A program made the position numbers and the translations under genes. Under the pieces are notes generated by a model that made no database searches, was not told where the DNA came from, and saw only the letters and a list, made by a program, of their open reading frames with translations. A stretch of 64,000 nucleotides of DNA from JACCXG01 sp963785755 (GTDB lineage Bacteria > Acidobacteriota > Vicinamibacteria > Vicinamibacterales > 2-12-FULL-66-21), in the NCBI GenBank assembly GCA_963785755.1, contig CAWAXG010000056.1, forward strand, positions 62,001 through 126,000, in the 5' to 3' direction. Each line of letters opens with the position of its first letter. Position 1 is the first letter of the stretch. Shown here piece after piece: positions 9,463 to 18,195 of the stretch.

Positions 9463-9560
9463 CCATGATACGATCCCCGGCGATTTAACTGTTGTCCTCG
9501 CGCACGGCCGGTCGTCACTCAGAGGGCGTGCTTACCGTTGCGTCCGAAGCTTTTCACGGG

Positions 9561-10184
9561 CTACGTCGTCGGCTTCTGGCGACTGACTTCCTGAGCCTGC
9601 TCGTAATCATGCGGCGTGTTGACGTTCACAAAGAGCAGGCCGTCGGGATCGCAGGCTGCCAGACTATCCGGCCCGATCTCCTCGACACGCAGGTCTTCGA
9701 CGACGAGCGCGGCCTTCAACTGACCGTCCTCGATGCGCCGCCGGACAGCCGCCGCGCAGGCCGTGGACCAGGTGGCGCACAGCGGCTCGTACCCGCGCGC
9801 GGAGCGCGGAATTACCAGATCGGCGTCGCTGTCGCGAGTGAGCAACTCGAGCAGCGGAAGCGTCAGGAACGGCATGTCGCATGCAATCACGAGGGTTCGT
9901 GGATGCGGCGAGGAGACGAGCGCCGTATAAATCCCGCCGAGCGGACCGGCTCCGGGGAGGACGTCGGGGACGATCGTGGCCGTTGCCGCAACACCGTCCC
10001 ATGTGTCGGGGCGGCCGGACACGATGAAGACGGGATCAGCTACCTGGCGCACCAGCGCCAGCTGTCGATCGATAATCGTCTTCGTGCCAATGCGCAACGT
10101 CGCCTTGTTCGCGCCCGCCATCCGGCGCGCCTGTCCGCCGGCGAGAATCGCCGCGGCAATCGGTTGTCTCTCGCGCCTGAGCAT
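9561..10184 (-). CDS. mobA: Molybdenum cofactor guanylyltransferase
   Basis: Attaches GMP to molybdopterin to form the guanine dinucleotide form of the Mo cofactor. The 207-residue nucleotidyltransferase has the N-terminal AAILAGGQARRMAGANKATL signature loop, DVLPGAGPLGGIYTAL, and VIACDMPFL with the metal-binding aspartate. No other Mo-cofactor gene is in the window. It is divergent from the V4R-like gene, with 65 bases between the two starts. Confidence 0.92.
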   Translation of the reverse strand: MLRRERQPIAAAILAGGQARRMAGANKATLRIGTKTIIDRQLALVRQVADPVFIVSGRPDTWDGVAATATIVPDVLPGAGPLGGIYTALVSSPHPRTLVIACDMPFLTLPLLELLTRDSDADLVIPRSARGYEPLCATWSTACAAAVRRRIEDGQLKAALVVEDLRVEEIGPDSLAACDPDGLLFVNVNTPHDYEQAQEVSRQKPTT

Positions 10185-10249
10185 CGTTGCCTCGATCGGG
10201 CTGCCGCCCGGCCATCCGGACGATCCTATCTGGTCCGGCGGAGTCCGCT

Positions 10250-10849
10250 ATGAGTGAGCCGCGAATCGGACGAGTGCTCGTGGCGAGCCTCCATCAGGCC
10301 ATCGCGGAGCTGCTGCCCGACCGGCTCGACTTCTACGAGAACTGGCTGAGCGTCTCGGGTCTCCGCGTGGGGACGATCGGCCTGGCGCCACTGCTCGCGG
10401 TGTTGAGCTTTCTCCGCGGCGAAGGGGAGATCTACAAGGAGATTGTCGCTCGTGCCGGAGAGCATGCCGCGGACTGGACGGTCACGAGCCTTCCGCGGCT
10501 CGAGCGTACGCTGCTGCGGACGTTGCCGCTGCGATGGCGGACCCGTGGGGCGCTTCGGACCGCGCGGGGCCTGGTGCGGGCGACCTATCCAGGGTCGCGC
10601 GCCATCGTGCGGCTTCGCAAGGACACGGTGTCGGTGGATCTGCGGGGCTCGCTGTTCTGCGAAGTCCGTGTCGCGTCCGTGCAACCGCTGTGCGGGTTCT
10701 ACGCGGCAGCCATCTCGCGTGTGCTTCAGCACTTCGCCGTGCCGGCCGAAGCGCGCCTCGATGCGTGCCGCGCCGCCGGTGGCGGACAAGGATGCCTGAT
10801 GTCGGTGGTCGTGCGGCCGGCCGCCGCGGACGAACCGGCGGCAGCCTGA
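10250..10849 (+). CDS. V4R-like (4-vinyl reductase fold) domain protein
   Basis: A 199-residue soluble protein. ATG 10250 is preferred over an upstream in-frame ATG because that one lies in the mobA promoter region. The C-terminal third has the V4R layout: a short strand with LCGFYAAAISRVLQHF, then DACRAAGGGQGC, where spaced cysteines resemble the ligand-binding cysteines of the family. The N-terminal part (residues 1-70) is helical. V4R domains bind small hydrophobic ligands or sense signals. The TPR gene follows nine bases later. The family call is from motif spacing only, and the function is unknown. Confidence 0.6.
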   Translation: MSEPRIGRVLVASLHQAIAELLPDRLDFYENWLSVSGLRVGTIGLAPLLAVLSFLRGEGEIYKEIVARAGEHAADWTVTSLPRLERTLLRTLPLRWRTRGALRTARGLVRATYPGSRAIVRLRKDTVSVDLRGSLFCEVRVASVQPLCGFYAAAISRVLQHFAVPAEARLDACRAAGGGQGCLMSVVVRPAAADEPAAA

Positions 10850-10858
10850 GCAGGATTC

Positions 10859-12490
10859 ATGCCCCGTTGCCGGACCCTCGCGTTACTCGCGCTGATCGCG
10901 CTCTTTCACGGAACCGCGCAGGCGCAAACCGCGACAGCGAGGATTCTGGTCGTCCCCTTCGAGGACACACAACGTGAGCCTCGCCTCGTGTGGCTGGGAG
11001 AAGCGGCCGCCGTGGTCCTCGCCGACGAATTGAACGCCCGCGGGAGGCCGGCCTTCACCCGCCCCGAACGCGTCCAGGCATTCGATCAGCTGCACCTGCC
11101 GGTATCTGCCGTCTTGAGCCGTGCCACCGTCATCAAGGTCGGACAGATACTCGGCGCGTCCGAGGTTGTCTGGGGTCGGTACGGCGTCTCTGGCAACGAG
11201 CTCACCGTCGAGGCACGGAGCATCCGCATCGATGTCGGACGCCTGCAGCCACATGTCGTCGAGCGCGGTCAGTTGAGCGACTTTTTCGCGGTGTTCGATC
11301 GACTGGCCCGGCGTCTGTCCGGCGGTTCCTCCCGCGGCGCGGCGGCATCGACGCAGCCGCCGCTCGGGGCGTTCGAGAGCTACATCAAGGGGCTGCTCGC
11401 CGAGAGCGCGGCGACGCAGGCGACGTTCTTCGAAACGGCGATTCGCGACCATCCCACGTTCGATCGCGCCCGTCTCGCGCTGTGGGAAGTGCGGAACGAG
11501 CAGGGCGATCACGCCGCGGCTCTGGCGATCGTCAAAGGCGTGCCCGCGGGCTCGCCGCTCACGCGGCGGGCGCAGCTCCGCGCCGGCGTGTCTCTGCTCG
11601 AGCAGGAGTCGTACGCGGAAGCCGCCGGGGCCTTCACCCGTCTCCTCGATCCCGGCATCCTGAAAAACACCGATCCTCCGGGGCGCGAGTACGCGCCGGT
11701 CTTGAACAATCTTGGCGTCGTGCAGCTGCGCCGCGGACCGACCGCCAATGCCGGCTCCGCCGCGTATTACTTCACCCGCGCCACCGACGCCGATCCGGAC
11801 GACGCCGACTACCAGTTCAACCTGGGATACGCGTACGTCGTGGACCGGAACTACAAGGCGGCGATCTACTGGTTGCGCGAGGCCCTGCGGCGGGACGTGA
11901 CCGACGCCGATGCGCACCATGTGCTCGCCGTGGCGCTCCAGGCGACGGGGAGCGCGGTCGAGGCCGCCCGGGAGAAGGATCTCGCCCGCCAGCTGGCATC
12001 CAGATACGAGCGCATCGATCAGCGCGCAGGCGCCGACAAACCCGATGTCCCGGGCGGACTGGAACGGTTACGTACCGATCTCATCGGGCCGGGAGCCGCC
12101 CGGGCGGATCACGCGATCGCCAACTCGGCGCAGCGGGAGCATCGCGAGCTCGCCGCCTTTCACCTCGACCGCGGCCAGCGCCTGTTCGAGCGTGAACAGG
12201 ACCGCGAGGCCATGGCGGAGCTCAGACGTGCCGTGTATCTGTCGCCCTACGACGCGTCGGCGCACCTGCTGATCGGCCGCATTTTCCTGCGCGCCAGCCG
12301 GCCCGAGGACGCGATTGACGCGCTGAAGATATCGGTCTGGAGCGAGGACACCGCGGTGGCGCGAGTCGTGCTCGCGGAAGCGTACCTGTCGATGAAGAAC
12401 ACCGACGCCGCGCGCACCGAGCTGCAGCGGGCGCTCAAACTCGATCCTGCATACGTGGACGCGAAACGACTCCTGGATACACTCAAATAG
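10859..12490 (+). CDS. Exported TPR-repeat protein
   Basis: A 543-residue protein with a signal peptide (residues 1-22, cleavage after AQA). It has an N-terminal domain of about 130 residues (ARILVVPFEDTQREP, LGASEVVWGRYGVSG) that resembles the curli/CsgG-type or FlgO-like fold seen before TPR arrays. Then come several TPR units: around residues 230-300 (NNLGVVQLRRG), 310-370 (YQFNLGYAYVVDRNYKAAI), and 430-543 (LLIGRIFLRASRPEDAID, ALKLDPAYVDAKRLLDTLK). It probably acts as a periplasmic scaffold. It sits 12 bases before the nfeD gene. The client is unknown. Confidence 0.8.
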   Translation: MPRCRTLALLALIALFHGTAQAQTATARILVVPFEDTQREPRLVWLGEAAAVVLADELNARGRPAFTRPERVQAFDQLHLPVSAVLSRATVIKVGQILGASEVVWGRYGVSGNELTVEARSIRIDVGRLQPHVVERGQLSDFFAVFDRLARRLSGGSSRGAAASTQPPLGAFESYIKGLLAESAATQATFFETAIRDHPTFDRARLALWEVRNEQGDHAAALAIVKGVPAGSPLTRRAQLRAGVSLLEQESYAEAAGAFTRLLDPGILKNTDPPGREYAPVLNNLGVVQLRRGPTANAGSAAYYFTRATDADPDDADYQFNLGYAYVVDRNYKAAIYWLREALRRDVTDADAHHVLAVALQATGSAVEAAREKDLARQLASRYERIDQRAGADKPDVPGGLERLRTDLIGPGAARADHAIANSAQREHRELAAFHLDRGQRLFEREQDREAMAELRRAVYLSPYDASAHLLIGRIFLRASRPEDAIDALKISVWSEDTAVARVVLAEAYLSMKNTDAARTELQRALKLDPAYVDAKRLLDTLK

Positions 12491-12502
12491 CGAGGAGCCA
12501 TC

Positions 12503-13915
12503 ATGGCCGGCACGTTTTCACGTCGTCGGATTCTGTTGTCTCGCCGGACGCCCCGATCGAGGATCCCCTCGTCATCCAGGCTTCCGGTCGCCGGAACGCT
12601 GCTGATGCTGCTGCTGACGATCGCCGCGTCCGCAGTCGCGGGCCGCAGCCAGGTCGTCGTCACTGCGGAGGTCGATGGGATCATCCATCCCGTTGCCGTC
12701 CAGTACATCCGGCGGGTGCTCGATCACGCGGACGCCCGGGAAGCGGCCCTGGTGGTCCTCACGCTGCGGACGCCCGGGGGACTCGTCGACTCCACGCGCG
12801 ATATCAACAACGCCATCATCGGCGCCAGGACACCCGTTGCGGTGTGGGTCGGACCGTCAGGCAACCGGGCCGCCTCGGCCGGGTTCCTCATCACGATAGC
12901 GGCCGACATCGCCGCCATGGCGCCGGGCACGCACATCGGCGCCGCGCACCCGGTCGCCGGCGGCGGCGAGCGGGTGGACGACACGATGGCGAAGAAGATG
13001 ACGTCGGATGTGGCGAGTTACGCCCGCACGCTCGCGACCCAGCGCAGACGGAATGTTGCGCTCGTGGAAGAGGCGGTGACCGAGAGCCGATCGTTCACCG
13101 AACAGGAAGCGCTCAATGCGTCGCCGCCGCTCATCGACCTCATTGCCGCCGATACGGCGGAGCTCCTCCGTAAGCTCGATGGGCGAACCGTGCTCCGGTT
13201 CGACGGGCGGGCGCAAACGATTCGCACCGCCGGTGCGGACGTCGAACGGCTCGAGATGACCCGGGCCCAGCAGATTCTGAGCGCGCTCGCACATCCTCAG
13301 ATCGCCTACTTGCTCCTCACGCTCGGCATGCTGGGACTCACCGTCGAGTTCTGGAATCCGGGGGCGATCCTTCCGGGCGTCGCCGGCGGCATCTGCCTGC
13401 TGCTGGCGTTTTTCGCGTTCCAGGTCCTGCCGGTGAACTTCGCTGGAGTTGCCCTCATCATGTTCGGCATCCTCCTGCTGGTGCTCGAGGTCAAAGTCAC
13501 CAGCTTCGGCGTGCTGGCCATCGGCGGCGTCGTCAGCCTGGTGCTTGGATCGATGATTCTGATCGATTCGCCTGTGCCCGCGCTGCAGATTGGCATGCGG
13601 GTCATCCTGCCGATCACGCTCGGCATTTCCGGCATCATCCTCTTTCTCGTCGGACTCGCAGTGCGTGCGCAGAAGATGGTTCCCGTGACCGGTACATCGG
13701 GGATGCTGAATGAAGTCGGCCAGGCATTGAGCTCCATCGCTCCTGGAGGGATCGGACGCGTCCGGACGCATGGCGAGATCTGGACCGCAACGGCCACCGA
13801 GCCGGTGACCGAAGGGGATACCGTCCGCGTGACGGGCGTGCAGGGTTTGCTCCTCACCGTGAGGCCTGAGAGGTCGGTGTCCGCCTCAGGTGGTCCAACC
13901 GGTTCGATGATTTGA
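12503..13915 (+). CDS. NfeD-family membrane serine protease (ClpP-class)
   Basis: A membrane-bound protease partner of stomatin-like proteins. The 470-residue protein has a signal anchor (about 28-48), a ClpP/crotonase-fold protease domain with TPGGLVDSTRDI and the nucleophile in GNRAASAGFL (Ser125), and a likely catalytic lysine in DDTMAKK (164-165). Four to five hydrophobic helices follow (about 270-395), then a C-terminal OB-fold NfeD domain (GEIWTATATEPVTEGDTV). In characterised archaeal homologs the Ser/Lys dyad cuts stomatin; that is family knowledge. The slipin gene follows at once, the standard nfeD-slipin pair. Confidence 0.93.
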   Translation: MAGTFSRRRILLSRRTPRSRIPSSSRLPVAGTLLMLLLTIAASAVAGRSQVVVTAEVDGIIHPVAVQYIRRVLDHADAREAALVVLTLRTPGGLVDSTRDINNAIIGARTPVAVWVGPSGNRAASAGFLITIAADIAAMAPGTHIGAAHPVAGGGERVDDTMAKKMTSDVASYARTLATQRRRNVALVEEAVTESRSFTEQEALNASPPLIDLIAADTAELLRKLDGRTVLRFDGRAQTIRTAGADVERLEMTRAQQILSALAHPQIAYLLLTLGMLGLTVEFWNPGAILPGVAGGICLLLAFFAFQVLPVNFAGVALIMFGILLLVLEVKVTSFGVLAIGGVVSLVLGSMILIDSPVPALQIGMRVILPITLGISGIILFLVGLAVRAQKMVPVTGTSGMLNEVGQALSSIAPGGIGRVRTHGEIWTATATEPVTEGDTVRVTGVQGLLLTVRPERSVSASGGPTGSMI

Positions 13916-13927
13916 TTGGAGTATGCC

Positions 13928-14707
13928 GTGATTTTTTCACCCGTCCTGCTGCTGTTGTTGGTGGCCGCCCTGTATCTGCTCAGCGCCGTCAAGGTCCTGA
14001 ATGAGTACGAGCGGGGCGTCATATTCCGGCTCGGAAAACTCTTTCCTCAACCGAAGGGGCCGGGCCTGGTTCTGGTCTTTTTCCCGATCGACCGCATGGT
14101 CCGTGTCAGTCTGCGGACGATCGTCATGGACGTGCCGCCGCAGGATGTCATCACCCGGGACAACGTCTCGGTCAAGGTGAACGCCGTGGTCTATTTCCGC
14201 GTGATGGATCCCCGGCGCGCGATCGTCGAGGTCGAGAGCTACCACTACGCCACCTCCCAGCTCGCCCAGACCACGCTCCGGAGCGTGCTGGGGCAGGTCG
14301 AGCTCGACGACCTTCTGTCGCAACGAGAGCGGCTGAACGTGGACCTCCAGCACATCCTGGACCAGCGCACCGACCCCTGGGGGATCAAGGTGTCGGCGGT
14401 AGAGGTAAAGCATGTCGACCTTCCGCCCGATATGCAGCGTGCGATGGCGCGTCAGGCCGAAGCGGAGCGGGAGAAGCGTGCTAAGATCATTCACGCCAGT
14501 GGCGAGTTGGATGCGTCCGAGAAACTCAGCCAGGCGGCAGCCGTTATCGCCACTCAACCGATCGCCGTTACGCTCCGGTATCTCCAGACGCTCACGGAAA
14601 TCGCATCGGAAAAGAATTCGACCATCATTTTTCCCCTCCCGATCGAGCTTGTGAACATGATTGGTGCGGCAAGACCGGCCGCGTCCGAGCACGATTCGAG
14701 ACGCTGA
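13928..14707 (+). CDS. Slipin (SPFH/stomatin-like membrane protein)
   Basis: A 259-residue membrane scaffold of the stomatin/prohibitin superfamily. One N-terminal transmembrane segment (about 3-22) is followed by the SPFH domain: NEYERGVIFRLGKL, VPPQDVITRDNVSVKVNAVV, and LRSVLGQVELDDLLSQRERL. The tail is coiled coil (MARQAEAEREKRAKII). I choose GTG 13928, which has GGAG seven bases upstream; TTG 13916 is the alternative. It probably oligomerises and recruits the NfeD protease encoded immediately upstream. Confidence 0.93.
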   Translation: MIFSPVLLLLLVAALYLLSAVKVLNEYERGVIFRLGKLFPQPKGPGLVLVFFPIDRMVRVSLRTIVMDVPPQDVITRDNVSVKVNAVVYFRVMDPRRAIVEVESYHYATSQLAQTTLRSVLGQVELDDLLSQRERLNVDLQHILDQRTDPWGIKVSAVEVKHVDLPPDMQRAMARQAEAEREKRAKIIHASGELDASEKLSQAAAVIATQPIAVTLRYLQTLTEIASEKNSTIIFPLPIELVNMIGAARPAASEHDSRR

Positions 14708-14720
14708 CGAGGGATGTCCA

Positions 14721-15404
14721 GTGACTGATGCGACACACGATTTCGGCACGGTAGACGACGGCTTTCACGAGATCCACCTGAGTGGGAAACAGCTCGTCTT
14801 CCTGTTCATGGCTACGACGGTCGTGTCGGTCCTGATCTTTCTGCTCGGTGTCATGGTTGGCCGCGGTGTGCCGGTGCGCCAATCGTCGGATCCGCTTGCC
14901 GATCCAACCGTCGCTGCGTCGGGTCTTGCTCCCGCACCGGCGCCGGCTCCCGCTCCACCTCCCGCCGCGGCCGATGCCGGACCGCCCGCCGTCGAACCGC
15001 CGCCGCCAGCGGCCGAGACCGACGAGTTGAGCTACAAGAAGCGGCTCGAAAGCGAAGCCGCCACCAAGGAATCTCTGAAGCCGCGTACATCACCGCCGGC
15101 GGTCAAGCCCGCTCCGTCGCAGCCCGCGGCGATCCCGCAGCCGGCCACGTCGCAGCCGGTCACGGGGACTCCGCAGCCCGGAGTCTGGATCGTGCAGGTG
15201 CATGCCCTGCGCGACCGCACCGTCGCGAGCGGCATCGTCCAGCGTCTGGTTACCAAGGGATACCCGGCCTTTCTCGTCGCCGCCGGTCCGCCAACGGGCT
15301 CGTACAAAGTGCAGGTCGGCCGCTTCAAGGATCGCGACGAGGCGCTGCGGATCGTCGACCGGCTGAAGAAAGAGGAACAGTTCAACCCCTGGATTACGCG
15401 CTAG
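14721..15404 (+). CDS. SPOR-domain inner-membrane protein
   Basis: A 227-residue bitopic protein: a cytoplasmic N-terminus, one transmembrane helix (about 27-47, FLFMATTVVSVLIFLLGVMV), a long Pro/Ala linker (about 60-150), and a C-terminal SPOR domain (WIVQVHALRDRTVASGIVQ, YKVQVGRFKDRDEALRIVDR). SPOR domains bind denuded glycan strands at division septa (family knowledge). GTG 14721 lies 13 bases after the slipin stop. A longer in-frame start inside slipin is less likely. Its end overlaps the inferred start of lnt. Confidence 0.88.
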   Translation: MTDATHDFGTVDDGFHEIHLSGKQLVFLFMATTVVSVLIFLLGVMVGRGVPVRQSSDPLADPTVAASGLAPAPAPAPAPPPAAADAGPPAVEPPPPAAETDELSYKKRLESEAATKESLKPRTSPPAVKPAPSQPAAIPQPATSQPVTGTPQPGVWIVQVHALRDRTVASGIVQRLVTKGYPAFLVAAGPPTGSYKVQVGRFKDRDEALRIVDRLKKEEQFNPWITR

Positions 15405-16936
15405 CCCTCCTGTCGGGCGCCCTGCTCGCGCTCAGTTTCCCGAAATTCGGGTATCCGGTCTTCGCTTGGATTGCGTTGACGCCGCTCGTCGTCGCGATCG
15501 TGCGGCGACGCGTGTCTGGAGATCCGCGTCTGTCGATGCGGCGAGCCTTCTTCCTGGGGCTGTCGAGCGGCGCTGTCTACTTCTTCGGCACGCTGTACTG
15601 GCTCATCGAAACGATGACGACCTTTGGCGGCCTTCCGATTGCGGTCGCCGTCATCGCGGCCGTGTTGCTCGTCGCCTACCTCTCGCTCTTCCCGGGCGTC
15701 TTCGCGATGGTTCTGGCGCGGCTCGCGCGGGCGCTCGGTCCGTCCGCAGCCTTGATGGCGCCACCGGTCTGGGTTGCGACCGAGCTCGGACGGCAGTACG
15801 TCTGGGACGGGTTTCCATGGGTGCTGCTCGGCTACAGCCAGGTCACGTGGCTGCCCGTGGCGCAGGTCGCCAGCATTACCGGCGTGTACGGGCTCTCGGG
15901 CCTGCTTGCGCTCACCGCGGCCGCGGCAGCGTATGTCGCCGTGGAGTCGAACCATCGTCGATGGACGATCGGGGCCGCCACGGTCGGCCTTCTCGTGGTG
16001 TGCGTGCTCTTTGGACGGTGGCGGCTGAGCCAATCCCCATTGCTGCAAAGCGGTGAAGCCGTTCGAGTCGCGGTGCTGCAGGGGAATATCGCCCAGGAAG
16101 ACAAGTGGAATCGGGCGCTGGCCGGCGCCATCACCAACCGGTATCTGGCCATGACCCGGGAGGCGGTCGCTGCGGGCGCGACGTTCATCATGTGGCCGGA
16201 GTCGGCCACGCCCTTCTATTTCGAGCACGACCTGCTCTGGGGGGCCGCGATCCGTCAGCTGGCGAGAGACGCGGGTGTGACCTTGCTCATCGGCAGCGAC
16301 CAGGTCGAGCCGATCCGCGCGGAGCGTGACGGGACCAAGCCGACGGAGCGCTATTACAACGCCGCATTTCTCGTTCAACCCACCGGACAGATCGGCGCCG
16401 TGTATCGCAAGATGCACCTCGTGCCCTTCGGAGAATACGTTCCGCTCCAGCGACTGCTGTTCTTCGTCGGCCCGATCGTGGAAGCGATCTCCCCGTTCAC
16501 TCCGGGTCAGGGAGCGGTGCTGCTGCCGGTCGGCAATCACAAGGTCAGCACCGCGATCTGCTACGAGGTCATCTTTGCGAGTCTCATCAGGGGATTCGTC
16601 CTGAACGGCAGCGAGCTGCTGACGACGATCACCAATGACGCGTGGTACGGGCGCTCGTCGGCCGCGTACCAGCACTGGGAGCAGGCGTCGATGCGGGCGA
16701 TCGAGGAGGGTCGCTATCTGGCCCGCGCCGCGAATACCGGGATCAGCGGCTTCGTCGATCCCTACGGCCGCGTGATCGCGAAGTCGAGCCTGTTCGAGCA
16801 GCGGCTGATGGTCGCCGATCTCCGCTTCCTCCAGCACCGCACGATATACAGCCGCATCGGCGATCTGGTGGCGTGGCTGTCGCTCGCGCTCAGCGTCGCC
16901 GCGCTTCTGGCGACCAGGAAGATGCAGCTACAATAA
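15389..16936 (+). CDS. lnt: Apolipoprotein N-acyltransferase
   Basis: Adds the third acyl chain to the N-terminal cysteine of lipoproteins in the inner membrane, which Lol sorting normally needs (lolC/D are in this window). About 515 residues: several N-terminal transmembrane helices, then a nitrilase-fold domain with the triad Glu in MWPESATPF, Lys in YRKMHLVPFGEYVP and Cys in STAICYEVIF. The start is unclear. Helix 1 (ALALLSGALLALSFPKFGYP) lies upstream of the first TTG (15476), and no ATG, GTG or TTG precedes it in frame. The only start-like codon is CTG 15389, overlapping the SPOR gene. Either CTG is used or a base is wrong nearby. Confidence 0.92.
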   Translation: MDYALALLSGALLALSFPKFGYPVFAWIALTPLVVAIVRRRVSGDPRLSMRRAFFLGLSSGAVYFFGTLYWLIETMTTFGGLPIAVAVIAAVLLVAYLSLFPGVFAMVLARLARALGPSAALMAPPVWVATELGRQYVWDGFPWVLLGYSQVTWLPVAQVASITGVYGLSGLLALTAAAAAYVAVESNHRRWTIGAATVGLLVVCVLFGRWRLSQSPLLQSGEAVRVAVLQGNIAQEDKWNRALAGAITNRYLAMTREAVAAGATFIMWPESATPFYFEHDLLWGAAIRQLARDAGVTLLIGSDQVEPIRAERDGTKPTERYYNAAFLVQPTGQIGAVYRKMHLVPFGEYVPLQRLLFFVGPIVEAISPFTPGQGAVLLPVGNHKVSTAICYEVIFASLIRGFVLNGSELLTTITNDAWYGRSSAAYQHWEQASMRAIEEGRYLARAANTGISGFVDPYGRVIAKSSLFEQRLMVADLRFLQHRTIYSRIGDLVAWLSLALSVAALLATRKMQLQ

Positions 16937-16966
16937 CGGTTTCACCCGTCGAGAGGAGCCCCACGT

Positions 16967-18104
16967 TTGCCTCTGCAGTTGGATGAACAGCTTCGCAGGT
17001 ACCAGGATCTGGCCCGCCGCGCCTCCGACCTGCGGAGCTATCTTTGACGCTGCCGGTCCCGCCGGCGAGCTCCAGAAAATAGAAGAACGCGTCGCCTCAC
17101 CGGATTTCTGGAAGGATCAGGCGGCCGCGCAGAAGCTGCTGCAGCGGCGGCGCCGCCTCGAGGAGGATCGCGACCTCAGCCAGTCGCTGCGGACCCGCGC
17201 CGACGATCTCGCGGTCCTCGCGGAATGGGCGGAGGCCGGCGAGCCGGTGCTCGAGGACCTCGGCCGCGCCCTCGACGATTTTGCGACCCAGGTCGACGCG
17301 GGCGAAACGAAGAAAATGCTCGGCGGCGAGCACGATCGCAAGAACGCCATCATCACGATTCATCCGGGAGCGGGTGGCACCGAGTCGCAGGACTGGGCCG
17401 AGATGCTGCTGCGGATGTACGTGCGATGGTCAGAGCGCAAGGGCCTCAAGCGGGAAGTGATCGACCTGCAGCCGGGCGACGAGGCCGGGATCAAGAGCGC
17501 GACGCTCCTGATCCTGGGCGACTACGCGTACGGCATGCTGCTCGCCGAAGCCGGCGTGCACCGGCTCGTGCGCATCTCACCCTACGATCAGGCATCACGC
17601 CGCCATACCTCGTTCGCGTCGCTGTTCGTCTGGCCCGAGCTGCCCGAGGACGTGGACGTCGAGGTCGAAGAGAAGGACCTGCGCGTCGATACCTATCGAT
17701 CGAGCGGCGCCGGAGGGCAGCACGTCAATGTCACGGACTCCGCGGTTCGTCTCACCCACCTGCCGACGGGCATTGTCGTGTCCTGCCAGAACGAGCGGTC
17801 GCAGCACAAGAACCGGGCGCAGGCGATGAAAGTGCTCAAGGCGCGCCTCTACGATCTGAAGCTGAAGGAACAACAGGCGAAGCTGGAACAGCTCGGTGGG
17901 GAGAAGAAGGACATCGCCTTCGGCAGTCAGATCCGCAGCTACGTGCTGCATCCCTACCAGATGGCGAAAGATCACCGGACGAAAGAGGAAGTCGGCGACG
18001 TCAATCGGGTCCTCGACGGGGACCTCGACGTGTTCATCAAGACCTATCTGATGAAGAAGGCTGCCGGGACGCTGGGACAGCCGTCAGTCGCCGACGAGGA
18101 CTGA
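16967..18104 (+). CDS. prfB: Peptide chain release factor 2 (programmed +1 frameshift)
   Basis: RF2 reads UGA and UAA stops and triggers peptide release. Translation starts at TTG 16967, with AGGAG about eight bases upstream. It runs 26 codons to an in-frame TGA (17045-17047), and the rest is in the +1 frame from GAC 17046, giving about 378 residues. Domains: an N-terminal helical part, HPGAGGTESQDWAEM, the stop-recognition loop region RISPYDQASRRHTSF, and the catalytic GGQ in SSGAGGQHVNVTDSAVRL. The canonical RF2 tripeptide SPF is SPY here. A gene call that starts at 16983 in the downstream frame would miss the true N-terminus. Confidence 0.96.
17034..17048 (+). promoter_or_regulatory. RF2 autoregulatory +1 frameshift site
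   Basis: The sequence reads GGAG, four bases, then CTT TGA C. This is the classic RF2 recoding signal: an internal Shine-Dalgarno-like GGAG upstream of a slippery CTT followed by a UGA in poor context. When RF2 is scarce the ribosome slips +1 and makes full-length RF2; when RF2 is plentiful it terminates. The arrangement TAT CTT TGA C is identical to the E. coli core as I remember it. Confidence 0.95.
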
Positions 18105-18112
18105 CCGGGACG

Positions 18113-18187
18113 CTACATTCGCGCCAGCAGCCAGCCGATCAGCGTGCCAAGCAGGAGGATGCCGCCGCCGGCGAGCCAGGGCAGCAC
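18113..18187 (-). CDS. Possible 24-residue membrane peptide
   Basis: A tiny reading frame starts with GTG ten bases downstream of the PBP1A stop and encodes 24 residues that are almost entirely one hydrophobic helix (WLAGGGILLLGTLIGWLL, ending ARM). It lies between the convergent ends of prfB and the PBP1A gene. Small single-pass peptides downstream of cell-wall genes exist, but no clear Shine-Dalgarno is seen here. It could equally be chance in GC-rich sequence. Confidence 0.22.
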   Translation of the reverse strand: MLPWLAGGGILLLGTLIGWLLARM

Positions 18188-18195
18188 CCGGAGAC

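Noticed and set aside
15401..16837. A 478-residue antisense frame over lnt
   Set aside because: It is a shadow of lnt: the product is charged low-complexity, while the + strand has the complete catalytic triad.
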